This document shows positions 1 to 9,495 of a DNA stretch of 64,000 bases, piece after piece (the first letter of the stretch is position 1; every line of letters begins with the position of its first letter). Made by a program: the position numbers and the translations under genes. This stretch comes from CAZDYI01 sp964509765 (GTDB lineage Bacteria; Pseudomonadota; Gammaproteobacteria; Tethybacterales; Tethybacteraceae), in the NCBI GenBank assembly GCA_964509765.1, contig CAZDYI010000011.1, positions 1 through 64,000 of the forward strand, given 5' to 3'. Under the pieces are notes generated by a model, which had not been told where the DNA came from, made no database searches, and saw only the letters and a program-made list of their open reading frames with translations.

Positions 1-2
1 GC

Positions 3-3000
3 GACACGACGCAGGGCGCCCTGTCGCTGTCGGTTGACCCGGCAGACAGGATCACGAGGACCGAGGGCGAGAGCGTGCAGATACTGGTCGCGCTCACGGC
101 GATGCCGACGGTCAACGTCGAGGTGGGTATCAACAGCGACATCCCGACGCGGCTGGAAGCGAGGGACATCAACGGGAATGCCCTCTCGCAGGTGGTGTTC
201 ACGCCGGCAAACTGGCAGACGGCCCAGACCGTGGTGATGACCGTCATCGACGACGACACCTCCGGGGCTGAAAGAGTGGGAGCCGTCCTGAGGTTCAGCC
301 CGTCGACCGAAGACACCAACTTCCTTGCGGCAGTGGGGTCGCCAATTGCGATCGACTGGACGCTGGTCGACAACGACCGGGTCGCCATCGTTGCGTCGCC
401 GGAGGTCCCGAGCGTGAGCGCAGGCGAGTTCCAGGTGATCCGCTTCTCGCTTGCCAGCCGCCCGGGCGGGCCCGTGACGCTCGCGTTCAGCCTGGACTTC
501 GATCCCGACCACTTACCGATGATGGGCCTGAGAGTCACGCTCCAGGCTGACATGGAGCTTGAGTTCGGCATCTCGGGTTGGGACTCCCCGCAGGACATGA
601 CGATCTTCGCGACCTTCGACGACCCGAACAACCCGCCGGAGGTCGACGACATAGACATCACGCTGGTGGCGGACGTCATGTCGAGGGAACCGGGGTCCGG
701 GGGCGCGCGCTACGGCGACCTTCCCGACCAGCGCTACGCAGGCTCAGTCAGCGGCAGCCCGCTGCGCGTCTCGCCGCTTGCAGACGTCGCGGCCGGACGC
801 TGGAGCGAGCTGACCATCGGGCTGCGCGAGAACGTGCCCGAGGGCCTGACTGTGATCGTCAGCGCCGACCCGGCCGCGAACGTCGAGATCAGCCAGTCGC
901 GGATCACGGCCTTGCGGCTGTCAACGGACGTCGTGACGGTGTCGGTGCGCCACGGCGCGAACATCAATGCGGCCGCCGCGCCGATCGACATTGCGGTGAA
1001 GGTGACCGCGACGAGCTCGAGCGCCGAGTTCACCGACTTCCGCGAGGTCTCCCGCGCCCTGTCGTTCGCCTCGAACGAGGAGATGACGATATCGGTGTCC
1101 GCGCCGTCCGGGAAGATCGACGAGGGCTCGACCTACGACATGGACGTCGAGCTCGGAGCCGCAGTGGAGATGGGCAGCAGCGTTGTGGTCGACGCCCGGG
1201 TGATAGCGCGATCGGGCCCGGCAGGGACGACCGGCCGCGTCCGTCTGCTCGGGACGGGCAGCCTGGAGTTCGATCACACGACCTCGGGAGCCCAGATGCT
1301 GCAGGTTCAGGTTGATCCCTCGACCACTCGGGAGGCCGACTTCGATATCACGGTATCCCTGAGCGTGAACACCTCGCAAACCGACGACGGAGCCTTCGTG
1401 CTGCGCGCGAGCCAGGCGTCAGTCCTGCTAACGGTGGAAGACACCACCGACGGCGAGCTTCGCGTTTCCGAGACCGCCCTTGCGCTCGGCGAGGGCGAGA
1501 GCGCCGAGATTGAGGTCTCGCTGTCGGTGATGCCTACGGTCAACGTCGGGGTGGACATCACCAGCCCGAACAGCGACTACTTCACGCTGGACCCGGATGT
1601 GACCCGCCTCGAGTTCACGGCGCCCACTGATGTCAGCCCGGGCAACTGGAACGTCGCCCAGACGGTGACCGTGGCCGTTCCCGCCGACTTCCTGGCCGAC
1701 GGCGACCGGAACACGCGGATCACGTTCTCGGTCGACGCGGCTGACGACGGCAGGTACGCCTCGGCGGACGCCCGCGAGGTCGCCCTTGCGATAACGGACG
1801 ACGACGAGGTGGGCGTGTCCGTCTCGCCGACATACCCGAACGTCGGCGCAGGCAAGGAGCTCGCGGTCTCGTTCGCCCTGACGAGCCAGCCGCAGCCGAA
1901 CCCGGGGAACGTGACCGTAGACGTGGTGGACATCGACTACGCCGCAGGCAGCATCCCGACGGGCCTGCTGGTCTCGCTCGGCGACGTGACGCGGCTAGAG
2001 TTTGACGACTCCAACTGGAACACAGCGCAGCAGGTGACGATACACGCGACGTTCACGGGCGACGAGTTTGAGATACCCGACCCGCTGCCGATCACGCTCA
2101 AGGTCGAGGTCAGCTCGGGCGACGACTCTGCCTACGACGCCATCCCGAACTTCGACGTCGACGGCGAGGTCAGCGGAAGCCCGCTGATCGCAAGCCAGCC
2201 CGACAGCGTCGCGGCCGGCAGGTGGACCACACTCGAGCTCGCCCTGCGCGAGGACTCGCCGCAGGATGTCAGGGTCAGCTTTGAATCCGACATCGGCAAC
2301 GTGGTGTTCAGCCCGTCGTCGGCCTCGCTGCGGGGAACGGGCATGACCACGGTCTCGGTGCGCTACGCCGCCAACATCGACGGGCCTGCGAGCGAGACCG
2401 CCCTGCTGTCGTTCACCGCGAGCAGCGCCAACACGCTCTACAACGGCGAGCGGGTCTCGCGGAGCCTGGAGTTCACGCCGAACGCCGAGATGACGATCGA
2501 GGTTGACGACCCGACCTCGCCGGTCAACGAGGGCGGCGTGTTTGAGGTGACCGTAGGCCTCGCGCAGCCGCTTGCGGACGGGACCGAGGTCCGCGTGCAG
2601 GCGCGGATAGCAGACGGGGAGAACGCGGACCGGGCGTCGTTCGTCGGCGACAGCCTGCTGGTGTTCGAGGACGCTTCCGACCTGATGGTCACGGTAATGG
2701 TCTCCGAGAGCTCCACCCGCGAGGAGGACTTCCCGGTGGTGGTCACCCTGGACGTCCTGCCGGGCTCGACCGACGGCGCATACGGCCTGCGGAGGAGCGC
2801 GGACTCGGCGCAGGTGGTGGTCCACGACACGACCCAGGGCATGCTCGCGGTCACGCCGGCGGGGCTCAGGATCGACGAGGGCGAGTCGGCGATGGTGACC
2901 GTCGCGCTCAACGTGATGCCGACAGTCGCCGTCATGATCCAGGTCGCGCCGGCCGACACCGACGTGTTCGACATCGAGGGCGACGGCATGCTCACCTTCA

Positions 3001-4892
3001 CCCCCGGCGACTTCTCCGGCAGGCAGGTGGTGGTGCTCACGACAGACGAGGACGAGATAGCGGACACCGACCGCGAGCGGGACTCGACCCTCGACTTCAC
3101 GGTGGTCACCGACGACATGAACTTCGCCATGGCCGTCGCGGACGGGTTCATTGTCGATGTGACCGTGTTCGAGGACGACACTGCGTCCCTGGGCGTCTCG
3201 CCGCAGGGCGATATCCGGATCGAGGGCGGCGAGTCGGCGTCGATCGCGCTGTCGCTCACGAGCCAGCCGGACCCGGCGGGCGACGTGAACGTCAACGTCC
3301 AGCTGGAGATCCCCATGGAGAGCCTGGAGCTGTTCCCGACGGACGGTGACGGCGACCCGCTGCTCACGATCAAGTTCGACATGCCCGACATGGCGGACCA
3401 CCGGATGTTCGACCTGACGTTCGACGAAAGCACTTGGGAGACTGCGCAGGGCTTCCAGGTGACCGCGGAGTTCCTCGTACCCGAGGGCGAGGAGGTCAAG
3501 ATCGACGACGACATCCCGTTCGAGATCCGCCTGGAATCGACCTCGACGACAGACGACACGGGCTACAACGGCATGATGCTCACGATAGCGGGCGAGGTGC
3601 GCCGCACCAACCGGGGCGCGGCCCAGCACGTCGGGCGGATGCTCGCCGGCTCCGACCTGGGCGCGATGCAGTTCTCGTTCGACGTCATCGGCGAGCAGCT
3701 GGACACGCACACGCCGGACACGAGCTTCGAGCTCCTCAGCCGCCCGTCCTCTTCCGACGACGACGGCGCCTGGACGGAGATGGAGTCCGGCTGGCGGAGC
3801 GACTTCAACTCGCTGGTGCGCCGCAACCCGAGCTTCACCCTTCCGCTTTCGGCGCGGCAGGACGGCGGGGCCCTGATCATGTGGGGCCAGGTCGGCTACT
3901 ACGACTTCAAGGGCGTCTCGGCCTTCGAGGACGACGAGTTCGAGTACGAGGGCGAGTCGCTCGGCGTGATCTACGGCATCGGCCGCCGCCTCGAGAGCGG
4001 GGCCAAGGTCGGCCTTGCGGTCTCCCACACCGGGTCGAGCTCCGAGCTCAGCGAGGAGAGCGGAATCGAGACGATGGACAGCGACATGATCGCGCTGCAC
4101 CCGTACTTCGGCTTCGAGCTCGGCGACAACGTCCGGACCTGGGTGGTCGGGACCTACGGCCGCAGCGAGGTCGAGATCGGACTCGACGACGGGGAGACGA
4201 TCGTGACCGACGCGGTGACCCAGGCCGGCGGGCTCGGCGTCGCGGGCACCTGGACGGGCTTCGGCCTCGACTTCACCGCGCGCCTCGAGGGCCTCGGCGG
4301 GCGCACCGAGCTCGAGGAGTCCGAGGAGTTCTCCGACGCCGGCGTGGTCGAGGAGGACGAGAGCGCGATCGCCATCGACCTGATGCGCGTGCGCGCGGAC
4401 CTCGAGGTCGGCAAGCGCTACGTGCTCGCCTCGGGCAACGTCATCCGCCCGTACCTGCTGCTCGGCGGCAGGCTCGACGGCGGCGACATAGACGACGTCT
4501 CCTCCTACGAGGCCGGCGGCGGCCTGAGCGCTGCGTTCGACGACAGCTACATCGTCGACATCAAGGCGCGGATCCAGGTCAACGACGCAGACCACGAGGA
4601 GCACAGCGTCACCGGCCGGTTCACCTACGACGCCGGCGGCGACAAGCGCGGCCTGCACGCGGAATACTCGCCGAAGCTCGAGGACGACGCCTGGGTCAAC
4701 AAGGGCTCGGTCGGCTACGGCTGGGGCGGCCGCGTGTTCGGCCAGGGCGGCGTGTTCGGCCCGACGCTCAAGTACTCCTCGGACGACCGGGCGGTGACCA
4801 CCAGGTTCGGCTTCGTCTCCGACAAGCTGCGGATGTCGGTCGAGCACGGCGACGAGGAGGTCGAGCTCAGCGCCGAGTGGCGCGTCCGCTAG
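3..4892 (+). CDS. Giant Calx-beta-like repeat protein with C-terminal autotransporter-type beta-barrel (5' end outside window)
   Basis: The frame is open from base 3, so the gene begins upstream; 1629 residues are visible. About 1210 residues are acidic, beta-rich repeats with DTTxG...EGES...MPTV openings, resembling Calx-beta/cadherin-like surface modules. From about residue 1216 (SDLGAMQFSF) the sequence changes to alternating amphipathic strands with Gly/aromatic residues, ending in ELSAEWRVR, as in autotransporter beta-barrels. Likely role: a secreted or surface-anchored adhesin-like passenger exported through its own outer-membrane barrel. The repeats form a higher-order unit of about 1.4 kb made of four domain types. 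A GC-rich hairpin follows the stop. The family-level call is good; the ligand and function are unknown. Confidence 0.8.
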   Translation, partial: DTTQGALSLSVDPADRITRTEGESVQILVALTAMPTVNVEVGINSDIPTRLEARDINGNALSQVVFTPANWQTAQTVVMTVIDDDTSGAERVGAVLRFSPSTEDTNFLAAVGSPIAIDWTLVDNDRVAIVASPEVPSVSAGEFQVIRFSLASRPGGPVTLAFSLDFDPDHLPMMGLRVTLQADMELEFGISGWDSPQDMTIFATFDDPNNPPEVDDIDITLVADVMSREPGSGGARYGDLPDQRYAGSVSGSPLRVSPLADVAAGRWSELTIGLRENVPEGLTVIVSADPAANVEISQSRITALRLSTDVVTVSVRHGANINAAAAPIDIAVKVTATSSSAEFTDFREVSRALSFASNEEMTISVSAPSGKIDEGSTYDMDVELGAAVEMGSSVVVDARVIARSGPAGTTGRVRLLGTGSLEFDHTTSGAQMLQVQVDPSTTREADFDITVSLSVNTSQTDDGAFVLRASQASVLLTVEDTTDGELRVSETALALGEGESAEIEVSLSVMPTVNVGVDITSPNSDYFTLDPDVTRLEFTAPTDVSPGNWNVAQTVTVAVPADFLADGDRNTRITFSVDAADDGRYASADAREVALAITDDDEVGVSVSPTYPNVGAGKELAVSFALTSQPQPNPGNVTVDVVDIDYAAGSIPTGLLVSLGDVTRLEFDDSNWNTAQQVTIHATFTGDEFEIPDPLPITLKVEVSSGDDSAYDAIPNFDVDGEVSGSPLIASQPDSVAAGRWTTLELALREDSPQDVRVSFESDIGNVVFSPSSASLRGTGMTTVSVRYAANIDGPASETALLSFTASSANTLYNGERVSRSLEFTPNAEMTIEVDDPTSPVNEGGVFEVTVGLAQPLADGTEVRVQARIADGENADRASFVGDSLLVFEDASDLMVTVMVSESSTREEDFPVVVTLDVLPGSTDGAYGLRRSADSAQVVVHDTTQGMLAVTPAGLRIDEGESAMVTVALNVMPTVAVMIQVAPADTDVFDIEGDGMLTFTPGDFSGRQVVVLTTDEDEIADTDRERDSTLDFTVVTDDMNFAMAVADGFIVDVTVFEDDTASLGVSPQGDIRIEGGESASIALSLTSQPDPAGDVNVNVQLEIPMESLELFPTDGDGDPLLTIKFDMPDMADHRMFDLTFDESTWETAQGFQVTAEFLVPEGEEVKIDDDIPFEIRLESTSTTDDTGYNGMMLTIAGEVRRTNRGAAQHVGRMLAGSDLGAMQFSFDVIGEQLDTHTPDTSFELLSRPSSSDDDGAWTEMESGWRSDFNSLVRRNPSFTLPLSARQDGGALIMWGQVGYYDFKGVSAFEDDEFEYEGESLGVIYGIGRRLESGAKVGLAVSHTGSSSELSEESGIETMDSDMIALHPYFGFELGDNVRTWVVGTYGRSEVEIGLDDGETIVTDAVTQAGGLGVAGTWTGFGLDFTARLEGLGGRTELEESEEFSDAGVVEEDESAIAIDLMRVRADLEVGKRYVLASGNVIRPYLLLGGRLDGGDIDDVSSYEAGGGLSAAFDDSYIVDIKARIQVNDADHEEHSVTGRFTYDAGGDKRGLHAEYSPKLEDDAWVNKGSVGYGWGGRVFGQGGVFGPTLKYSSDDRAVTTRFGFVSDKLRMSVEHGDEEVELSAEWRVR

Positions 4893-4910
4893 GGCGCGCA
4901 GGCAGGCTCC

Positions 4911-4929
4911 GCGCCCCGGCGGGGGGCGC
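4911..4929 (+). terminator. Possible terminator hairpin after the surface protein
   Basis: A 7-bp GC stem, GCGCCCC (4911-4917) with GGGGCGC (4923-4929), lies 18 bases after the stop codon. The T-run (TTTT) comes only about 15 bases later, so this is a weak intrinsic terminator candidate. Confidence 0.35.
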
Positions 4930-4976
4930 TCCGCAAGCGGGCTTTTCGGGAGGCACAGACTCCCCATCGTTGGCCG

Positions 4977-6920
4977 ATGACTGAATCAGGCTCCGACGGT
5001 CCCGAGGTCATGTGGCGGCCCTCGCCGGAGCGGGTCGGGCATGCGCGGCTCAGCCTTTTCGTCTCGCGGTTCATGCCGGGCGCGGACTACGCGGCCCTGC
5101 ACCGCAGGTCGGTCGAGGACCCCGGATGGTTCTGGGACGCGGCCTGGGACTTCTGCGGGCTTGTCGGAGAGAAGGGGCCGGCTGCGTTCGATGCGGGCGA
5201 GGGCATCGAGTCCGCGCGGTTCTTTCCCGGCGGGAAGATCAGCTACGCCGAGAACCTGCTGCGGGGGCCGGCGGAGCGAACCTGCATCGTCGCGGCCGCG
5301 GAAGGCCGCGAGGTCTCCGAGTGGACCATGGGCCGGCTGCGCGACGAGGTCGCGCGCCTTGCGCGCGGGCTGCGCGGGCTCGAAATCGGAAAGGGCGACG
5401 TCGTCGCCGGGATCGTCGCGAACGCTCCTGAGGCGGTAGCCGCGATGCTCGCGGCCCAGTCCCTCGGCGCGGTGTGGACTAGCTGCTCGCCGGACTTCGG
5501 CGCGCCGGCGCTCAAGGACCGCCTCGGCCAGGTCGGGCCCAAGGCCGTCTTCGCGACCGCGGGCTACCGCTACAGCGGCAAGGCCTTCGACGTCAGGCCG
5601 AGGCTCGCCGAGCTCTCCCGGGAGATCGGCGGCGTCCGCGCATGCGTCGTCCATCCCTTCGCCGGCTTCGAGGCCGCGGCGGACGGGGACTGGGACTTCG
5701 TCGAGTGGGACGCTTTCACGGAAGGCCCGGATCCGGGCCCGCCGGATTCCGAGCGCTCCGGCTTCGGCGAGCCGGGCTTTGTCCTCTACTCGTCCGGGAC
5801 GACGGGGATGCCCAAGTGCATCGTCCACTCAGCAGGCGGGATGCTCCTCAAGCACGCCTGCGAGCTCGCCCTGCACTGCGACGTCAGGGAGGGCGACTCC
5901 CTGATGTACCTGACCACCTGCGGGTGGATGATGTGGAACTGGCAGGTCTCCGCGCTCGCGCTCGGCGCGACGCTCGTGCTTTGCGACGGCTCGCCCGTGC
6001 ACCCGGACGCCTCGGCGCTTCCGGACCTCGCGTGGGAGCGGGGGGTCACCCACTTCGGCGCCTCGGCGAAGTACTTCTCGGCCTGCGCCAAGGCCGGCGT
6101 CTCGCCTGTGTTAAAACATGGCCGCGAGGGCCCGCGCACGATCCTGTCGACCGGCTCGCCGCTTCTGCCGGACGGCTTCGACTACCTGTACCGCGAGTGG
6201 GGCAGTGACGTACACGTCGCCTCGATAAGCGGCGGGACCGACATCTGCGCGTGCTTTGTCGGCGGGGTACCGACGCAGCCCGTGCTGCGCGGGCGCATCC
6301 AGGCGGCCGAGCTCGGCTGCGACGTCGCGGCGTACGGCGAGGGCGGCAGGCCCGTGACCGGCGGGCCCGGCGAGCTCGTCTGCCGCAGCGCGATCCCGTC
6401 GATGCCGCTCGGGTTCCGGAACGACCCCGACGGGAGCAGGTTCAGGGCCGCGTACTTCGAGGCCAATCCCGGCGTGTGGAGCCACGGCGACTGGGTCACG
6501 GTGCACGAGGACGGGTCGATGGTGATCTCCGGCAGGTCGGACGCGACCCTCAACCCCGGCGGGGTGAGGATAGGGACCGCGGAGATCTACCGCCAGGTCG
6601 AGTCCCTCGACGAGGTACTTGAGGCCGTCGCGGTCGGCAGGGACTCTGGCGGCGACCAGCAGGTCCTGCTGTTCGTGCGGCTTGCCGAGGGCGCCGTCCT
6701 CGACGGGGCGCTCGAGGCGCGCATGAGAGAGGCGATAAGGACCGGCGCCTCTCCGCGCCACGTCCCGGCGCTGATCGCCGCGGTCGGCGACATCCCGCGC
6801 ACGCGGTCGGGAAAGATCGCCGAGCTCGCGGTCCGGGACGCGGTCTGCGGCAGGGATGTCGCCAACGTCGGGGCCCTGGCGAACCCCGAGGCGCTGGACG
6901 CCTTCCGCAGGTTCGCGTGA
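4977..6920 (+). CDS. aacS: Acetoacetyl-CoA synthetase (acetoacetate-CoA ligase)
   Basis: Adenylate-forming ligase of 647 residues, the usual length for acetoacetate-CoA ligase, which activates acetoacetate with ATP and CoA in the cytoplasm for ketone-body or polyhydroxyalkanoate-linked metabolism. The N-terminus has the WxPSxER...LxxF pattern of this subfamily. The AMP-binding P-loop YSSGTTGMPK is near residue 270, the ISGGTDICACF core near 420, and the C-terminal catalytic lysine lies in RTRSGKIAE near 612. The start ATG follows the hairpin region. The stop overlaps the GTG of the next gene by 4 bases. A related acyl-CoA ligase is possible, but the N-terminal signature favours acetoacetate. 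Confidence 0.87.
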   Translation: MTESGSDGPEVMWRPSPERVGHARLSLFVSRFMPGADYAALHRRSVEDPGWFWDAAWDFCGLVGEKGPAAFDAGEGIESARFFPGGKISYAENLLRGPAERTCIVAAAEGREVSEWTMGRLRDEVARLARGLRGLEIGKGDVVAGIVANAPEAVAAMLAAQSLGAVWTSCSPDFGAPALKDRLGQVGPKAVFATAGYRYSGKAFDVRPRLAELSREIGGVRACVVHPFAGFEAAADGDWDFVEWDAFTEGPDPGPPDSERSGFGEPGFVLYSSGTTGMPKCIVHSAGGMLLKHACELALHCDVREGDSLMYLTTCGWMMWNWQVSALALGATLVLCDGSPVHPDASALPDLAWERGVTHFGASAKYFSACAKAGVSPVLKHGREGPRTILSTGSPLLPDGFDYLYREWGSDVHVASISGGTDICACFVGGVPTQPVLRGRIQAAELGCDVAAYGEGGRPVTGGPGELVCRSAIPSMPLGFRNDPDGSRFRAAYFEANPGVWSHGDWVTVHEDGSMVISGRSDATLNPGGVRIGTAEIYRQVESLDEVLEAVAVGRDSGGDQQVLLFVRLAEGAVLDGALEARMREAIRTGASPRHVPALIAAVGDIPRTRSGKIAELAVRDAVCGRDVANVGALANPEALDAFRRFA

Positions 6921-7651
6921 GCCGCTCAGGCGCTGCGGGCGCGGTCCGCGAGGTCAACGGCCGGCGCGTGACCGTGCGCGCCCATCCGCGCCGCCGGAGG
7001 ATAGCCGTGCACGTGACGGCGTCGGGCGTCGAGCTCCGCGTCCCCGAGCGGTGCTCGATCGACAGGGCGCTTGCCTTCGTCCGCGAAAAGGAGCCGTGGA
7101 TCAAGAGGGCGCTGCAGCGCGCGCAGGTTGAGGGCGCCCGCGACAGGCCTGACTTGTTTTCCGAGGGCGACGCGCTGCCCTACCTCGGGCGCGAGCTCGA
7201 GCTGTCGCTCGCAAGGGCACCGCGGCCCGCATGCGAGCTGCGGGACGGGGTACTCGAGGTCTCGCTGCCGGACTCCGTCGAAGGCGGAGCGCGGCAGGGG
7301 GCCATCGGGAAGGTGCTCGAGTGGTGGTACATGAACGAGGCGCGCTCGTTCCTGCCCCCGCGCGTGCTGGAGTTCGCGGAAAAAGTCGGCGTTGAGCCTA
7401 AGCGGGTGTCGGTCGGCAGGTCCAGGTCCGCATGGGGGTCGTGCTCGTCGAGCGGCAGGATCAGGCTCTCCTGGCGGCTGATGAAGGTCCCGCCCGAGCG
7501 GGTCGACTCCGTGATCGTCCACGAGCTGTGCCACATGGTCGAGCACAACCACTCGCCCGCGTTCTGGAGGGAGGTCGGGCGCCACGACCCGGGCTACAGG
7601 GAGCACAACGCCTGGTTCCGCGAGAACGAGCCCCGGCTCATGCGGTGGTGA
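6917..7651 (+). CDS. YgjP-like (DUF45) zinc metalloprotease
   Basis: 244-residue protein with the C-terminal YgjP/DUF45 layout: SVGRSRSAWGSCSSSGRIRLSW followed by the zinc motif HELCH at residues 202-206 and then EHNHSPAFW, matching the WGSC...HELxH...H.xxFW pattern of the family. The N-terminal half is the usual basic RRRRIAVHV-type beta domain. The family is cytosolic; YgjP-like proteins are often called predicted metal-dependent hydrolases, and the substrate is unknown. The GTG start overlaps the stop of the acetoacetyl-CoA synthetase gene (GTGA), so the two are co-translated. Its own stop overlaps the GTG of the transporter gene. Confidence 0.85.
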   Translation: MSRSGAAGAVREVNGRRVTVRAHPRRRRIAVHVTASGVELRVPERCSIDRALAFVREKEPWIKRALQRAQVEGARDRPDLFSEGDALPYLGRELELSLARAPRPACELRDGVLEVSLPDSVEGGARQGAIGKVLEWWYMNEARSFLPPRVLEFAEKVGVEPKRVSVGRSRSAWGSCSSSGRIRLSWRLMKVPPERVDSVIVHELCHMVEHNHSPAFWREVGRHDPGYREHNAWFRENEPRLMRW

Positions 7652-8895
7652 GCGCCTCGGGCCAAAGGCCCGGGACTGCCCGCACCCTTTTCCTCACGAC
7701 GGCAGCGCAGGCCGGCGCGTCGTGGGCGCTTTTCATCTTCCCGCCGGTCGCGGTCGAGGTTGCGGCCGACCTCGGCGTGGACCCGGTGTGGGTCGGGTAC
7801 CAGGTCGGCCTGATGTTCCTCACCTCGACCGCCGCCACCCTGTACTCGGGCGCAGTCATCGAGCTGCTCGGGGCCGCGCGCTCCATCCAGCTCGCCTTGG
7901 GACTGGGCCTTGCCGGGGCCGCGCTGTGCGCGACCGCGGCGATCCCCGGGATCGCCGCGGGATCGGTCCTGTTCGGCCTGAGCCACTCGCTGTTCAACCC
8001 AGCGACGGCGCTGATCCTGCGCGAGGTCGCGGGCCCGCGCAACCGCGGCCTCGTTTTCTCGGTCAAGCAGACGAGCATCCCGATCGGCCTGATGGTAGCG
8101 AGCCTCGTCGGGCCGCGCCTTGCGGAGGCGGGCGACTGGCGGCTCGTCCTGCTCCCGCTCGCAGCGTTCCTGCTCGCGCTGCTCGCCGCGGTCGCGCCGC
8201 TGAGGAGCTTCGACGCCGGCAGGGAGGCGCGCGCGCGGGAGGGCGGCGGGCTCCTGCTCCTGCCGGCAAGGAGCCTGGCCGCCACGATCGGCAACCGCTC
8301 GCTCACGCTCATGGCGCTTGCCGGGCTCTCCTTCGGGGTGTGCCAGGGCGCGGTGATGACGTTCACATCGAACCTCGTCGCCGACGAGATGGGCCACCCG
8401 CTGCGGGACGCGGGCTACGTCCTCATGGCCGCGATGGCCGGCGGGATCGTCGGCAGGCTGGGATGGGGGCACCTTGCCGACCGGATCCGCGATCCCGTCC
8501 TCGCCCTGCGGATGCTTGCGGCGTCCATCATCGTCACGACCGCGGCGGTCTCGGCGCTCCCGCAGTCCGCGCCGCTTTCCGCGTGGGCCGCGCTCTACTT
8601 CGCCGTCGGCGCCTCGGCGGTCGGCTGGAACGGACTCGTGATCTCCGAGTACGCCGCGCTCAGCCGCGGCAAGGGCACCGAGCGGCAGATGGCCGGGGCG
8701 TTCTTCATCATGTTCTGCGGCGGGGCGTTCTGTCCCGTGCTCTTTCCCTGGGTCTACCTGGCGATCGGATCCTATTCCGACACCATAGGGCTGTTCGGCG
8801 CGGTGTTCGGCATCGCGGCGCTTGCGCTGCTGCGGCGCCCGCCGGAGCTGCCCGAGCGCCACAGGCCCGGGACGCCGCTCGAGCCGGAGGCCTGA
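7648..8895 (+). CDS. Major facilitator superfamily transporter
   Basis: Start placed at GTG 7648, overlapping the preceding stop by 4 bases (GTGA); a longer frame upstream lies inside the protease gene and is not credible. The 415 residues show about 12 hydrophobic segments with MFS features: an LxxRxxxxxR-like loop after TM5 (REVAGPRNRGLVFSVKQTSIPIG) and a second conserved loop GRLGWGHLADRIRDP between the two halves. Inner-membrane transporter; the substrate is not predictable. It is the third gene of an operon with the acetoacetyl-CoA synthetase, which might point to an organic acid, but that is inference. The accessory island starts right after its stop. Confidence 0.82.
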   Translation: MSASGQRPGTARTLFLTTAAQAGASWALFIFPPVAVEVAADLGVDPVWVGYQVGLMFLTSTAATLYSGAVIELLGAARSIQLALGLGLAGAALCATAAIPGIAAGSVLFGLSHSLFNPATALILREVAGPRNRGLVFSVKQTSIPIGLMVASLVGPRLAEAGDWRLVLLPLAAFLLALLAAVAPLRSFDAGREARAREGGGLLLLPARSLAATIGNRSLTLMALAGLSFGVCQGAVMTFTSNLVADEMGHPLRDAGYVLMAAMAGGIVGRLGWGHLADRIRDPVLALRMLAASIIVTTAAVSALPQSAPLSAWAALYFAVGASAVGWNGLVISEYAALSRGKGTERQMAGAFFIMFCGGAFCPVLFPWVYLAIGSYSDTIGLFGAVFGIAALALLRRPPELPERHRPGTPLEPEA

Positions 8896-8955
8896 GCTTC
8901 CGGAACGTATGCGGCAGGGCCGCAAGGGGGCTGGTTTCCTTTGAGGCCGGAAATG

Positions 8956-9370
8956 GATGCAGGCGAGCTGCAGGTTCACCAAGGAACTGGCGCACGACAC
9001 AATGCAGGGAAACACCCTGTGCAGCGGCGCAATGTCTTGCCGGACACCAACGTGTTTCTTGAGGCCTTTCTGAGCTGCTGTGGGATGGACCTTGCCCCGG
9101 GTTTCTGGGACTGGCAGGAGGAGGAGAACAAGGGCGGCGCAGTCTTCAGCAACACGAGTGTGCTCACGGAGCTTTAGGGGCGGCTCAATGAAGCTGCAGA
9201 ATGGGGGCGGCCAACCGCCAGGGCATCTTCGTGGAATTGCCGAAGAGGCTGACCAAGGAATCCAATCCGATCTCGGATGATCTCCAATCCACATGCAGCC
9301 CCGAAGGCTGTGAAGAGCGTTCCAGGGGCGCCGACCTGTTGCCGGTCGCGCACGCACTTGTCGGGCCTGT
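8956..9370 (+). pseudogene. Decayed fusion remnant of the ImmA/IrrE-DUF4411 pair
   Basis: This stretch parallels 11960-12460. It starts with the end of the HTH-ImmA/IrrE gene (GCAGGCGAGCTxCAGGTTCACC), then after a deletion of roughly 75 bases joins the DUF4411 toxin frame (DTNVFLEAF...GFWDWQEEENKGG). The toxin frame is cut by TAG at 9175-9177 where the intact copy has CAG. Similarity resumes in another frame as NRQGIFVELPKRLTKESNP...RGADLLPVAHALVG and fades near 9370. It is a dead copy of the module at 10932-12587 and cannot make either protein. Confidence 0.75.
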
Positions 9371-9445
9371 TTTTCATTTTTCTGGGATGAACGGAAGTGT
9401 CCCTTTTCGTGTTAAACTATCGCGCCGCGTGGCCTTGATTTGGGG

Positions 9446-9462
9446 CTGACTGGATCAGTCAG
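9446..9462. promoter_or_regulatory. Perfect palindrome upstream of the DUF6978 gene
   Basis: CTGACTG-GAT-CAGTCAG, 7-bp arms with a 3-base centre, 33 bases before the DUF6978 start. Size and position fit a dimeric repressor operator, but no copy was seen elsewhere and the binding protein is unknown. Confidence 0.35.
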
Positions 9463-9495
9463 CGGGATGCTGGGCGATGAAGGATCCTGTCTGGC

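Noticed and set aside
1995..4967. 990-codon open frame on the minus strand
   Set aside because: Antisense shadow of the GC-rich repeat protein; composition is low-complexity and no family motif appears, while the plus frame has clear domains.
3434..4984. 516-codon plus-strand frame overlapping the beta-barrel
   Set aside because: Arg/Gly-rich out-of-frame reading of the real gene.
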